A stretch of DNA of 64,000 nt, taken from Eretmocerus hayati. Its lineage: Eukaryota; Arthropoda; Insecta; Hymenoptera; Aphelinidae. Of the stretch, positions 1 to 11,766 are shown piece by piece. A program made the translations under genes and the position numbers. The stretch lies in assembly GCA_029851415.1 (NCBI GenBank), contig CM056742.1, forward strand, positions 14,115,736 through 14,179,735, written 5' to 3'. The notes below the pieces were generated by a model. That model did no database searches, had not been told where the DNA came from, and saw nothing but the letters and a program-made list of their open reading frames with translations. How positions within the stretch are numbered: the first letter of the stretch is position 1; every line of letters begins with the position of its first letter.

Positions 1-250
1 TGTAAGCTACTCTTATTGAAGAGAGCTCACAGATATGTTATTTGCAGTCAAGAGCCCAATATCTTGGCTACGCGGTGCTGTATTTTTGAATAACAGACTG
101 CTAGCCATTGTCTCCTACGCTGAGACAGTTGTAAGCTACTCTTATTGAAGAGAGCTCACAGATATGTCATTTGCAGTCAAGAGCCCAATATCTTGGCTAC
201 GCGGTGCTGTATTTTTCAATAACAGACTGCTAGCCATTGTCTCCTACGCA
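1..250. repeat. Two tandem copies of a 129-bp unit
   Basis: The sequence starting at base 1 recurs starting at base 130 with only a few changes, such as the g/c change in the run before the AATAACAG motif. The second copy degenerates near 250. The array begins at or before the window edge, so the true copy number is unknown. No coding content is seen. Its TTNTTGAAGAG core resembles the motif of the next array, which suggests a shared origin. Confidence 0.85.
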
Positions 251-1065
251 GTAGGTTATTCGTACTTCTTGTTGAAAAACACAAACATGAGGAGGTTTTG
301 CAACCTAGGCAGTCTCAATTTACACAAATATTTTTGTTGAAAAATCTATTCCGCGTTACTGAACGTGTGTAGTCCTTATTGAAGGAGATAAAAATTGGGA
401 TACTTCCTAACTCAGCAGCATAAAAAACATTCTTGTTGAAGAATTCATGACACACTAATGACCGCGTGTTGTTCTTACTGAAGAACATGGACATTGGATT
501 ATTTACTGACCTAAGAAGTGTAAGAACATTCTCTTGGAAGAATTCATCATCGTTACTGAACGAGTGCTATTCTCATTGAAGATTACAATAATCATCTAGA
601 TATTCCCTAATCCAGACAGTGTGGATTTACAAGAAATTCTTGCTGAAGAATTCATTCCACATTACTGAACGTGTTGTTATTATTGAAGAACAAAAACATT
701 AGGGTATACCCAAACCTGGAAAGTGTAAATACATTCTTGTTGAAGAATTCATTACACGTCACTAATTGTGTGCTATTCTTATTGAAGAACACAATCATCT
801 GGAAATTTCCGTATCTTGGCAATGTGGATTTACAAGAAATTCTTGTTGAAGAATTTTTCCACGCGCGTACTGTTCTTTTTGAAGAACATAAACATTGAGG
901 TATTTCCTAACCTTGATACTGTAAATACATTCTTGTTGAAGAATTCATGACACGTTACTGAATGTGTGTTGTTCTTATTGAAGTACACAGACAATGCAGT
1001 ATCTCCTAATCTATGCAACGTGAATGCATTCTTGTTGAAGAATTCATTACAACGTGTGTGAGCAA
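251..1065. repeat. Diverged tandem array, about 100-bp unit (roughly 8 copies)
   Basis: The motif TCTTGTTGAAGAATTCAT or a close variant recurs at about 331, 431, 531, 638, 735, 841, 931 and 1030, giving a spacing of 90 to 107 bases. Each unit holds a second related motif (TTCTTATTGAAGAACA) about half way along, so the unit is itself an old dimer. The motif is an imperfect palindrome (TTCTT...AAGAA). Open frames across this array, including a minus-strand one with a repeated EFFNKN peptide, are products of the repetition and not genes. Confidence 0.8.
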
Positions 1066-1299
1066 TAGTCTCATTATAATCTCCTGCCACGTCAACTCAT
1101 CCAGCTTTACCCCTGGCGCCCTATATTATTGTTTAGTTAGCTATATTGGTTACAGATTCGAAAATGTACAAGTAGTCCCGCCACTCGTACATTTCCTCTA
1201 TGCATGGAACTCGGTCGAGTAGCGCCGCCACTCGTATACTTCCGAACCTGTAACCTCAGCATGAAACTCGGTCGGTAACACGTGGAACTCCGACATCCT

Positions 1300-1690
1300 C
1301 TTAAGGCGATGCGGTCACCATGCAAGCTGAAAATCATTCCCAACTTTCTCCGTTTCTGTTGCGATTTGGGCTAAACGACGAGCGCACAAATATTTGTTAT
1401 CATCTAACTTAGATTCGTCCGCTCTTTGTTAAGCCCAAATTGCAGTAGAATCGAAAAAAGTTGGGAATGAAAATGTGCGTATATTATAGGTTAGGAGGTC
1501 CCCGCGGCCGAGTTATTCCCATTTTCCTCCGATTCTTTTATGATTTGGGCCAAACGATGGATTGAGGAATACAAGTTGGACAATAACAAGTATCCGACAA
1601 CTCGTCTCACACTTCGAATCATCAAACTTTTCATGTAAGGTGTATTCTCAAGGTCCATGGTCACGGTGCACGGTGACCGCATCGCCTTAA
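1300..1690. mobile_element. MITE-like element with about 25-bp TIRs
   Basis: The left end CTTAAGGCGATGCGGTCACC (from 1300) is repeated inverted at 1668-1690. The inner part holds a second inverted pair: sequence around 1336-1372 (CATTCCCAACTTT and GATTTGGGCTAA) is mirrored at 1430-1470, and is repeated once more in direct orientation near 1515-1560. No transposase is present. A matching end fragment lies at 31331-31356, so this is a dispersed family. The superfamily is not clear because no target duplication stands out. Confidence 0.75.
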
Positions 1691-2633
1691 GGGCAATAAA
1701 AGAGACTCCCTCATCCAGGCGATGGTTATTTCAACGAGAATTATTAGTCGTAGGATACACATTTTGACCAACAATTTCGAAAAAATTATACTCGAGAATC
1801 GCTTTGAAGGTACGAATCTGCGATCTTCCCTTCATAGATATTAGGTTTTTCTATTCAAAAAATTCGATTGCGCGCATATATTGCCCAAGAAAGTATTTAG
1901 ATGGTTGTAGCAAACAATGGACTTAAACGTGGAAGTTGTCTGCCACATAGTCCATAATATGCAAAAGACAGTTGAGGAATATCAATGAAATTATTTAAAA
2001 AATCACGCCGGAAATTGAGGAACTAAGATATAAAACAGTCACAGTCAAAGGGTGACAATCAGAGAAATCTTCACATAATGAATTTTGGTATCAATTCATG
2101 AATGGAGTGGTCTTTTCTTAGCTCATTCCGCTCATGAGGCAGGATCTTGTGAACCCCCCTTGTCAGCGTATATTTTATTGAAAATCTCATACTCACCAAA
2201 GTCCGGGAATATTTCGATGAAAACGGAGAACAAATTAAGTAGAAGAGCAATTCTACTCGTCCACGTGGAGCTTGAAATTATTCGTCTCAATCATATTTAT
2301 ACTCATTCGAATGCTCACATCAGATATGGAAGTGGGGAAAATATAGAATGTCGAAGAAATTCTTACAATAATCTTACACTATATCACAAAAGTGTTTGAA
2401 TCATTCACTTTGATGCCATAAAGAGATTAAATGAGGAGTGAACACTAGGGAGCGTTAGTATCATGCAAGAGAATATACATGCTTTATACGCCCACTCGTA
2501 TCGTTATCGCGAGGCTCCCTAACACGAAGAATTCCCCAATTTGAGATAAGATACTTGCTTTTTCCAAATAGTCTTTATCCCAGATGAGTCAGCCGAGGGG
2601 AGCAATCTCTTCAAAATTCGTCATCAGTATCTC
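1691..2633. other. Unassigned AT-rich sequence
   Basis: No convincing gene, RNA or repeat structure was found. A short segment at about 2493-2540 (core CGAGGCTCCC) resembles one at 26035-26085, which suggests a fragment of a dispersed repeat. Confidence 0.4.
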
Positions 2634-2668
2634 ATTTAAGGGCATGTGAAAGCCGACTTTTACCGACC
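2634..2668 (+). repeat. Inverted 35-bp repeat, left member
   Basis: TTTAAGGGCATGTGAAAGCC and the following 13 bases recur in reverse complement at 6081-6115 with about two mismatches. It looks like the terminal inverted repeat of a transposable element. Whether the two members end one 3.48-kb element or two separate copies cannot be settled here. Confidence 0.6.
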
Positions 2669-2935
2669 GAGCGGACCGTGCCAAGAGTAAGGGAGGTTGG
2701 GTTAGATATCCTATTTGTATCATAAGGAAGGGGGCGGAGGGGACATTCGACATTCAACCAACATATCAGTCGCAATACGACCTGATATATATAATAGCTG
2801 TATCTCTATGCTCGGATCCATGCTTCTTGGTGCATACATGGACTCATGACTGAATAGCTATCTGCAAGGTATACTGATGATGGAGATTACTGATGCGAAA
2901 AATAAAGGTTTCATTCATTCACATTTTGTATATAC

Positions 2936-3371
2936 TTTCAAGTATATTTTCTATGTGACATCTAGTGATAATTCTGCTGGGGCTCACATTTTGTATATAC
3001 TTGCATTCAAGTATATTTTTTATGTGACATCTAGTGATAATTCTGCTGGGGCTCACATTTTGTATATACTTGCATTCAAGTATATTTTTTATGTGACATC
3101 TAGTGATAATTCTGCTGGGGCTCACATTTTGTATATACTTGCATTCAAGTATATTTTTTATGTGTCATCTAGTGATAATTCTGCTGGGGCTCACATTTTG
3201 TATATACTTGCATTCAAGTATATTTTTTATGTGTCATCTAGTGATAATTCTGCTGGGGCTCACATTTTGTATATACTTGCATTCAAGTATACTTTTTATG
3301 TGACTCCTAGTGATACTTTTGCTGGGGCTCACATTTTGTATATACTTGCATTCAAGTATATTTTTATGTGG
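2936..3371. repeat. 69-bp minisatellite, about 6.3 copies
   Basis: The unit, beginning TTCAAGTATATTTT and containing CTAGTGATAATTCTGCTGG, repeats every 69 bp. For example, TTGCATTCAAG starts at 3001 and again at 3070. Copies are nearly identical except the last, so the array is young or homogenised. Because 69 is a multiple of 3 and the unit has no stop in several frames, open frames with a 23-residue repeat appear on both strands. I treat these as shadows: there is no flanking gene and no unique domain. Confidence 0.92.
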
Positions 3372-3689
3372 CATTTTTGTTGAAATATCACTTTGACTCT
3401 TGAAAACACATTTTTGTACTATGTGTGTGTACACATCTTTGTACTATGTGTATTCATTTTGAGTGAAGTGATTTTTGCAGGAATATTTTCCTCGGTAACT
3501 TTTTCTCCAAGCAATCACTCGTATGCACATCTCTACTCATCCTTGAGCTATTTTGTCAGTTCGAAAAGAGAAAACCTGTTCAAATCTGTTTTGATTCTGA
3601 CACCTAGGTGCCTCTCGTTGGCCAAAGTCATGTATTCATGTTACCGCTGTACCTAAAAGAATTCATGATGTTAGTATTACTACTCATGT

Positions 3690-5000
3690 TTTAGAATACA
3701 TTGAGATTGTGGACTCAAATTTCAATCTATTTGAGACTCAAAACAATTCCAGAATTTCATGCGGAGCAACTCGACAAAGACAATTTGTTCCAAAAATTTT
3801 GGGATACAAAGTTCAAGATGAATAATGAACAACTAGAAATCAGTAAATACAGATAGAAGCTATGAAGATATTATTAGAGTACATACATTCATGACATTCC
3901 TTGGAATGAAGATGAAATCACACCGCTGGAATACAAATATCTCAACAAACATAATTAGGAGCTCGTGGCATACCCAAGATCAGCTTTCGCTCTCAAAGTC
4001 ACTCAAGCGAGCTATTCTGAACAAATATTTCAAGGTATTCTTGTTGAAACCTTGAAAAGAATGATGAGATTGATCAGAGGGCACACAAATACCAATGAGA
4101 TTCTGAATTCCACCAATAAATTCATTCTATCATGGAATTTACCATCTAAGTTCCCAATTCTAAGTCACAAAAGCTCCACAACTGGGCCAATTTTGAACAG
4201 ATTGAAACAAATGAATATGAATTCACCCCTGTAGAATCTAGGAATCTCAGCAGACACAAATTGGAGCTCACTGCAATGTCCACTAATTCACTTTCGCTCT
4301 AGAATTCACCCGGGCGCTCCATTTCCACCAGGTGATTCCAAGATATTCTGGTTGGAACCTAAAGTAGTATGGTAAAATCAATCAAACATGATTTAGAGAT
4401 CAAATCATGGCAATAAGATTCTTTTTATCAGTACACTCTTTGAAGAATGACATTGTAACTTTTCAATTTCAAGTCACAAAAACTCCACAACTAAGCCAAT
4501 TCTCAATAGATTCAAAAAAGTGAATATGAAATCACCCCTCTAAAATACAGGGATCTCAGCAGACAAAAATTGGAGCTTATAGCAATGGCCACTCATTTAC
4601 TTTTGCTCTAAGAGTCACCCGGGTGCGCCATTTGATCTAGGTAATTTCAAGATATTCTAGTTGAAACCTTCAGTAGCATGGTGAGATCAATCAAATATGT
4701 TCCAGAGGTCAACTCATGACAATAAGATACTCAATTTCATCACTTTCATTCTTTGTAGAGTGAAATCCACCTTGTGACTTTTCAACTCAAGTCACAAAAT
4801 TTCCACGATTAAGCTCTAATTCTCAATAGATCTAAATGAATGAATGTGGATTCACCCCTCTATAGTATAGAGATTTTAGTAGATACAAATTGAAGCTTAT
4901 TGCAATTTCCAAATATTTACTTCTGCTCTAAGACTTACCCGTGCTTGCTATTTTCACCGAGTATTTAGACATATTGTAGTTGAAACATCAAAACAGAATC
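3690..5000. repeat. About 310-bp tandem repeat array, just over 4 copies
   Basis: The landmark CTTTCGCTCT or a variant falls at about 3983, 4291, 4600 and 4920, giving a period of 308 to 320 bp. Each unit also carries a conserved AGTCACAAAA-TCCAC stretch, a TCACCCCT box and an AAATTGGAGCT box. Copies have diverged clearly, so the array is old satellite-like DNA. The 89-codon open frame at 3965-4234 lies in one copy and is not maintained in the others. Confidence 0.85.
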
Positions 5001-5765
5001 ATTAGTTTGCTCTGAAATCATCTGAAGGCCTCGACATCACAGGAACATTCTGAGCTGCATCAATACATATTCTTAGCACAAATAGATAGAGTTTGGTGAG
5101 ACCGAAAGGTTGTAAACCTTTCTGATGAGCTATCTCATGTACAGCATTTTTTGCAAGTTTGGTGGATGCATGCTTTTCCTCTCAGTTCATCGATCAACTG
5201 ATTCCTCCTCTGATCTGTTTTCAAGTACATAACTTCATCTATATCTTGGGTAATGCTAACTCCACATTCTGTATAAAGATTTCTGATGTCCACGAAAGAC
5301 AATTTCATACCTCGAAAGGCTTAGATTTGGATGTCAATATCAATAAAGCTTTGCCTCGTTGCTTACTATCATTGTTAATTATTGAGTCACTCCAAGGCTT
5401 AGAATGATTATCACTGTCACTCTTATATATTCACTGCTTATCAAATCAAGGAGCCAGTAATTGCCTCAAGAAACAGGATTGTCACTCAGATTGTCAATAC
5501 TTGGATTGGTTCTCCTCAGATATGAACAAAGTTATTACTATTTTTCATAAAATTTTCCAACGAATGAATTTTCTGTTCCTGATTATTTTTATGTGCAAGT
5601 CAAATATATAAGTACCGCGCGACAACTCACGACAGTCCATCACCGTTCATTCAAAACAATAACAACAGCTGGTGTGGGCGGTAGAGGACCTAACCCAACC
5701 TTGCCTCGACTCAGCCAAAATCACAGCTCATCGGCCTTCGGAAAAGTCATACTTCTGATCATTTT

Positions 5766-6055
5766 CTGAACTATTTGAGGACGATCTCGGAAAAAGTACT
5801 TCCAAGTATGGAAGCTTTCAGATGCGATCTATCATTTAAAAAAAAATCGATTTAATTGATTGGAAGTTGCCTTCAAACTTTGGTTTCGAAGTCAGGCGTG
5901 TGAGTATTTTTTCAGGCAATGGTCAACTTCGAAACCAAAGTTTGAAGGCAATATTCAACCGATCAACTCGATTCTTTTTTTGAATGATAGATCTGATTCT
6001 AAAGCTTCCATACTTGGAATCACTTTTTTGAGATTCACCGTAGAACTCGGGAGAA
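5766..6055. mobile_element. Foldback MITE with about 130-bp arms
   Basis: Sequence from about 5766 to 5900 is mirrored at about 5925-6055. The closest part is the CTTTGGTTTCGAAGT box and its reverse complement around a short centre near 5912. Both arms hold an A- or T-run and a GGAAGCTTTNAGA-type box. There is no coding content. The 97-codon open frame across the right arm is a by-product. It may be the core of a larger element whose right end is the inverted repeat at 6081-6115. Confidence 0.8.
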
Positions 6056-6080
6056 AAATCGATTTGTCAATGGTTAGGGT

Positions 6081-6115
6081 CGTCGGTAAAAGTTGGCTTT
6101 CACATGCCCTTAAAT
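6081..6115 (-). repeat. Inverted 35-bp repeat, right member
   Basis: This is the reverse complement of 2634-2668 with about two mismatches. It lies just outside the foldback at 5766-6055 and could be that element's terminal repeat. Confidence 0.6.
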
Positions 6116-6501
6116 GGATTCCCATAGTTCTTCATAATTCAATGTCTCGATAGACTAGGTTCTACTCTTATCCGCTGGTGCTATCGGTGACTGGGACTTG
6201 GTCTGGAATTATTCTCTGGACTAGTATCAAGTGATCGCGGAATAATTCGTCGTAGAGTTTCGAGGCGGCAGTATTTCGACTGATATCGTTCAGAATTTGT
6301 CACACCTCCCAACGCGGAACCGGTCCTGAGAGCAAAACCCCGAATGATATTACTACTGCACCAAATTTCGGAACTTGTCGCACTCATTGATGCGACGTTG
6401 GTTTCGAGGTCAGAACGGCAATTACTGACTCCCTGAATTTGTCACAGAACGTGTCGCACCTACTGAGATGAAGTTAGTTCTGAGGTCAGAACGGCAAATG
6501 G

Positions 6502-6516
6502 TACTACTACTACTAC
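6502..6516. repeat. (TAC)n microsatellite, left junction
   Basis: Five TAC units lie directly outside the poly(T) tract that marks the 3' end of the minus-strand retrotransposon. Confidence 0.9.
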
Positions 6517-7797
6517 TTTTTTTTTTCTTTTTTTTTTTTTTTTTTTTAAGTGGAATATAAGGAAAAATCTGATGACAGGCTATCCCTAATGGATCTCCCA
6601 CCGGCAGACCATAAGCGCTTTCATTTTGCTCACCCGGTAAACCGGATGAGCATGAATCCAACGCCCGTGTGCCCTGGGGGCTAAAACCTTCTGCTCTCAG
6701 CCCTACGATGTTGGCAAGCCATCATTGCAGAACTGGGGGCAGCTAACCACTATCTAACCAACCCACCCCGGAACCGCGTTAGCATGACTTCAGGGTGGGA
6801 GGCATATCGCGCGCCATGAGGCGTCCCTCTTCGGTGTGTCCGCTCTTCTGTCTTCTCTCTTCGTCGTCAATGATCACTCTTCAAGTCGTCGTTGTTCGCT
6901 ATGCAGCGCCCCTTGCTTGACGCTGCAATGCCCGTTCTCGCTCTTCTTTTCGGGTGATCGCCGTCTTGATATAGGCGGCGATCTTATCCCATGTCTCTTT
7001 GTTGCGGAGCATGAACGGCAATAGATTCTCAGGGGTGATCTGATTTCCAAGCCAGTTCACGAGCTCCGCTCTCTCCGTAGCTGTGTTCATGCAATGGAAG
7101 AGTGCATGCTCCACATCGTCCCAGTCTGCCGCACACATCTGACAGACCGGGGTCTCCCTCTTCTGGAACCGCTCCAGGTACTCTCCGAAGCAGCCATGCC
7201 CACTAAACGCTTGCGTCAGCCAGTAATCCAGCTCTCCGTGAGCTCGATCGATCCACCTGGCTATGTTGGGGATCAGCCTTCGCGTCCACTTCCCTTTCGT
7301 TGAGCTCTCCCACTCTTTTTGCCACTCTTCGACGGTCTCCCCCCCCCGACGTCTCGTATGAAGGCCTTGCGAGTGGGGTTGAGCACGACTCCATCGCTCT
7401 TGAGGGTTTCTTGGCGTTTCCATACCCGCACTCTCTCGGCTACAAGCAGTCGAATGGGTGGTGTACCCGCAAGCACACAGGCTGCGTGGTCAGACACCGT
7501 GCAATAAGCACTGATCGTCCGTAGCGCGAAACGCCGCTGGACTGGACCTAGCTTTGCATCGATTACGGACCCTCTAGCAACCTGCCCCCAAATTGGTGCA
7601 CCGTACAGCATGATGGAATAGCTCACGGTGCTGAGTAAGGCTCTTCTGTTTGGCTTGGGGCCACCAATGTTTGGCATGAGCCGCTGGAGGGCGCCACCGA
7701 CCCTGTCTGCCTTCAGCGCTGCTTCTCTGGCTTGTGCCTTGTAGCTCCATCGGTCATCAAACCAAACCCCAAGGTACTTAAGTTCCCTCTTGAGTGG
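6517..7797 (-). mobile_element. 5'-truncated R1-clade non-LTR retrotransposon
   Basis: On the minus strand the element runs from about 7797 down to a poly(A) tail, read as poly(T) at 6517-6547. It keeps only the end of ORF2 plus a 3' UTR of about 350 bp (6548-6898). It begins directly at an (ACT)n tract and ends directly at a (TAC)n tract. Target-primed reverse transcription commonly gives 5' truncation with an intact poly(A) end, which matches. The clade assignment rests on the encoded C-terminal domain described in the pseudogene entry. Confidence 0.85.
6899..7790 (-). pseudogene. C-terminal part of an R1-type ORF2 (reverse transcriptase end, zinc knuckle), frameshifted
   Basis: Translation of the minus strand first gives the region after the catalytic core: an LKYLGV block with W.YK near 7770-7720, then LMPNIGGPK, YGAPIWG and a run with RRFALRTISAYCTVS. 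It then gives the typical C-terminal block: GKWTRRLIP, HGELDYWLTQAFSGHGCF and a zinc knuckle C-x2-C-x8-H-x4-C (CQMC...H...C). This order, and the LTQxxxGHGCF-type block in particular, is characteristic of R1/TRAS/SART-like elements of arthropods. A run of nine or more C residues near 7336-7346 coincides with a shift from one reading frame to another, so the protein is broken. The endonuclease and the catalytic YADD region are missing because of 5' truncation. It ends near 6899, before the 3' UTR. Confidence 0.85.

Positions 7798-7830
<33 letters not shown>
7798..7830. repeat. (ACT)n microsatellite, 11 units, right junction
   Basis: Eleven perfect ACT units abut the truncated 5' end of the minus-strand retrotransposon. 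They are followed by a further unit of the 80-bp array. Confidence 0.95.
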
Positions 7831-7831
<1 letters not shown>

Positions 7832-7905
7832 CAAATCTTAAAACCTGTCGCACTTACTGATGTGGAGTCGGTTCCGGGATTAAAAACTGCAACTCAAGAG
7901 GCTTG

Positions 7906-8686
7906 ATTTTGTGGGTCCTTATATATTGAATTCTCAATTACTCTCCTCTCATTGAGCTTGGATAATAATTTATCTGATGGTATTCTAGTGGTTTATTACA
8001 ATGAATTACCGCTTTTTCAAAGGTCGTCTGGGCTATTTATGAGATAATCGAAACTTATCAATGATTGGAAATCAGTCGATCGATTGATTTTTATATTCCC
8101 TCTAATGTTGCGTAAAAAGTAATATCTATTCAGAAGAACCTTGGAATCGTCTTATTGATCGGTAAATCACCACTTGATGAGATTCTGATTGAGTATACTG
8201 ATCTCTTGAAAGGAGCGTGTATCTCAAGATGCGATTATCATTGCATCTTCTGACCACGAACTCTCGATCAATTAACCCTCGGCTGGCACCCTTCATGAGA
8301 ACGCCACGCTCATAATTCAAGGTTTTCCGGGTTCATAGTGACCTCTGTTGGTAGAAAAAGGGGGTTTTTACACGGGTGCGTTTCAATTTTGCACACGGAT
8401 ATACACGAGGCGAATGCGAATAACCACTTCCTAGAACCAAACGAGTGTAATCACGAATGAAAATATTATCTCACAAGAAAACAAATTTATGCTCAGCAGT
8501 CTAACCTCAATTCTCACAACACTTGAAATAATGAGCCTGGTACTTCCAGAAAATAATTTTTTTTGATAATTGAGACCCGCGTATACTTACTTAATACCGA
8601 ACTTACACAAGAATCTATTTAAAGATTCTCACCTCATTCGATGTTGTTACAGCTGACTATTGCCGATGTTACCATTTCCTATGGAT
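7906..8686. other. Unassigned sequence
   Basis: No gene, RNA or clear repeat was recognised. A few short palindromes (for example TCGATCGATTGA near 8077) are present. Confidence 0.4.
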
Positions 8687-9555
8687 GAGTCTACATAGAC
8701 GCGCTCACTCGAGGCGCGCGCGCTCTCTCTGCTCGCACTCTCCACCCAAACATCGGAGTAGGTAGCGGAAATGGAATATGAAAATCCTCTGACGAGTGTT
8801 CCCTCTCAATCGCAGTATCAGCGCGAGTTTGTGAGATAAAAAGCGGCCAGTTTATCGCGTAAATCGACCAAAAATTGATTTGCATCTAATAGAGATCGAA
8901 AAGTGAGGGACTTGGATGTCGATCGTTGTGCCTAATTACCAAACCCCCAACTTCTCAGGTTTCTGACTCGCAGCTTATTCAATATTATTTTGGGTCTGCA
9001 TTGAGACTTTTCCCGGAAACTGTGAAATAAGCAAAGGTGTGTGGAATTCTGGTGAAGAAGAACCGAGCTATTTGCATGTACACCAAAGATCAAATTTGTG
9101 TTACAAGAGTCACTCCTCCGCCAATTTGGGAAATCTTGGCTGTTCTTAATCAGAATTTCATACACTTTATTCAGCTCATTATTCAGCTTCTGGAATGAGT
9201 ACCAATGTATGATCAAGATGATTCTGAATATTGTTCAATAAGCCGCGAGTTAGGATCCTGAGAAGATTGGGGTGGTGATACATATCATCGATGTGTCTAA
9301 TATTAGACACATCCATCGACATCCATGTCTCTCACTTTTCGATCTCAATTCGATGCAAATCAATTTTTTTGGTCGATTTACGCAATAGGCTGGCCGTTTT
9401 TCATCTCACAAACTTGCGCTGATACTCAAATTAAAAGGGAACACTCGTCAAAAGATTTTCAAATCCCATTCTCGGTACGTATACTCCGTTGTTTGGGTGG
9501 AGAGTGCTAGCGGGAAGAGCACGCGCGCCTCGAGTGAGCGCGTCTATGTAGACTC
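8687..9555. mobile_element. 869-bp TIR element with about 240-bp arms
   Basis: The left arm 8687 to about 8925 starts GAGTCTACATAGACGCG. It is mirrored at about 9313-9555 with moderate divergence, including a GGCGCGCG-rich block, a GGTCGATTTACGC-type block and a GATCGAAAAGTGAG-type block. A 360-bp unique centre separates the arms. CCTAT occurs near both ends (8678-8682 and 9558-9562) and may be a remnant of a target duplication. No transposase motif was found in the centre. Confidence 0.85.
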
Positions 9556-11388
9556 GGCCTATCGGACAAAATGATGATCACCATAAAATCCTTGTACGCA
9601 TTCATTTACTGACTTAAAACATGCCCTCTTCCCTCACATATTACATATTTCTTCACTCACCAAAGATAATTATTAATGGAATATAGAATGACAAGCACGC
9701 CTTTGCTGAAAAATTACTTTACTGCTAGAATTTGAATTTTACAAAATATTGAAAACGTATTACACGTGATGAAAATTAACAAGACATCCATAGTCATCGA
9801 TTTCTGCACATCAGAAGAAACTTCTGTTTCGAACACTTAAAGTAATTACTGGGACAAGTCGAGTGTTGACTGTTGCGCACAAAACTTGTACACGATTGGA
9901 ATAGCACAGTGTGAGAAAGAAGGTTATCTTTCCAAAATAAGCGGACAAAGGCATCCGATAGTAACAGTTCTTCGATCTTTGAGCCTCAAATAGTTTCTCT
10001 GGGCTGATGAAACCTCCAATACGACGAAGTAGACGAAAATGAGAAAAATATCTATACCAGCATGCAAAACTAATAATACACTAGTGGCTTACATAAGAAT
10101 ACTGAGTTCAATGATGATCTATTTAAATTATTATTGTCATGAGGAGATTTGTGATAAGATAGGATGGCGTTCGGATCCAGAAAAAAGTACCCATCAACGT
10201 GTAGTCTCATACAACGATTCAAAACCCGAATACCAGAACATCATGTCTAAGGTACTGATTCTTTCGGTCAATGTGCTATAAGAGGAACTTGTTTCATCCT
10301 AGTAAAACTCATGAATTGGTAAGATCACCATATTTGCTACTCGTTCACGCCGAATCTTTTTTGTCTTGAGAGACTTTGATGGATTAATTAGTTTGAGCAA
10401 AGACTCATTGTAGGCAAGATCAGATTCAAAAATGTCAATCATGGTAATATGTATAAACTAGCCCGAATAATTCAAGAGATAATCCCATGGATCCCATCCT
10501 TCCATCCTTCGGAGTACACAAATCTGATGGCCAGTCCTGCAAGTAAGAAAGAACAATCAGTTGTGACGAAAAGTATCTTCTGATTTCAACATGTCCGAAG
10601 ACTTCAGCGCCAATTTCTCCGCACAGAATTTTATAAGGCGGTCGACGCATGAGCTAGAATCATGCTTAGTGGCTACAGCGTGAACAACGTCGATGAAGAT
10701 ATACTTATGCATTGGGCATGGTTCTAGTTCAGCAGAGATTACGTTACGAGCGCTACGGTCGGGGACATCTCCAATTAAAGAGGGTCTAAACCATCAAAAC
10801 GGCCATCGACCACGAGCTTCAAATCTCACAGTTTGAAGGATTATTCGGAGGAAAGTTCGTAAAAAACACCCATTTTGATGCACGAGTGCCTTACAAAAGT
10901 CACTAGCTCGAAATGAAGTTATGGTTCGGGGGCGATGAATGAAGTTTTGTACGAATCAAAAGGATGGAATAGATATTTTTTCAAAAAATCGATTATTTGG
11001 ATCGGAATCACGAAAAACATACCCTAATTGAGTCCAGCAGTTGATACTCAGAGTAGAATGATGCTCTTCTAATTTCTTTTGCCTCTATACAGTTCATCCG
11101 GATGGTTGATTGCAGGTCCAATCCTGTTTATAGCATTTGTTATCAATCCAGGTGGGCTGAACTCCCACACAGTACCAGCAACATTGTGAATAGTGCGTAA
11201 TATGTTGTTAGAGCAGACTGCCATGGCCATAGGGCACGTTTTGTCTTGACTTTTGAGACAACTCGCGAAGTTCACATCACACTCGCAAGAACTTCTCCCA
11301 CATGGAGTATTTGTCTCCTCAAAGTCTGAAATGTAAAAGTTCGACATTTGCTTCATATAGTTTAAGGAGAGAGTACACACAGAACGAG
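9556..11388. other. Unassigned AT-rich sequence
   Basis: No convincing exon, RNA gene or repeat was found. Open frames of 71 to 80 codons here show no recognisable motif and no splice-site context worth reporting. Confidence 0.4.
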
Positions 11389-11766
11389 GTACAGTACCGT
11401 ACAAAAGTTCCTGAATGGTGGTATAGAGTCCTCTTTTGCTCAAATGTCGATTACTCAAGCCCAGATCAACGTAGAGGAATTTGGGAAAAAGCATTTTGAA
11501 GATGAAAGAAAATGCTAACTCACTGAGATCTCTGATTTTTCTTTAAACCCTTCCTGGTTGCACAAACAGCTGATATAATTTCAAAAATTCCGAGAAAAAA
11601 AACGTTTTTACTCTGTATGCTGCCAGTTGGACGTGGATGAAGATACAGCAATTTTACAAACAGCATCCTAAAGAGCGGAAAAACCGCATTTGCAATGATT
11701 CTTTGATTATCACAGCCTCACAAAAAATAATTTCTGACCTAACTCCCAAACTATATTTATGTATCG

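Larger units (their letters stand above)
6290..7905. repeat. 80-bp tandem array, split by a retrotransposon
   Basis: Units with the landmarks CTTGTCGCAC-like, TGATGCGACG-like and GAGGTCAGAACGGCA occur at about 6290-6347, 6348-6422 and 6423-6500, then resume after the inserted retrotransposon at 7831-7905. The unit includes a TACTACT box. That box is what has been expanded to (TAC)n at both junctions of the inserted element. Confidence 0.7.

Noticed and set aside
251..1065. Heat-shock-element-like arrays (TTC/GAA motifs)
   Set aside because: The GAA and TTC spacing does not follow the five-base periodic nGAAn arrangement. The motif is the core of a tandem repeat.
2877..3383. 168-codon frame with a 23-residue repeat
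   Set aside because: It is a product of the 69-bp tandem repeat, is open on the other strand too, and has no unique flanking domain.
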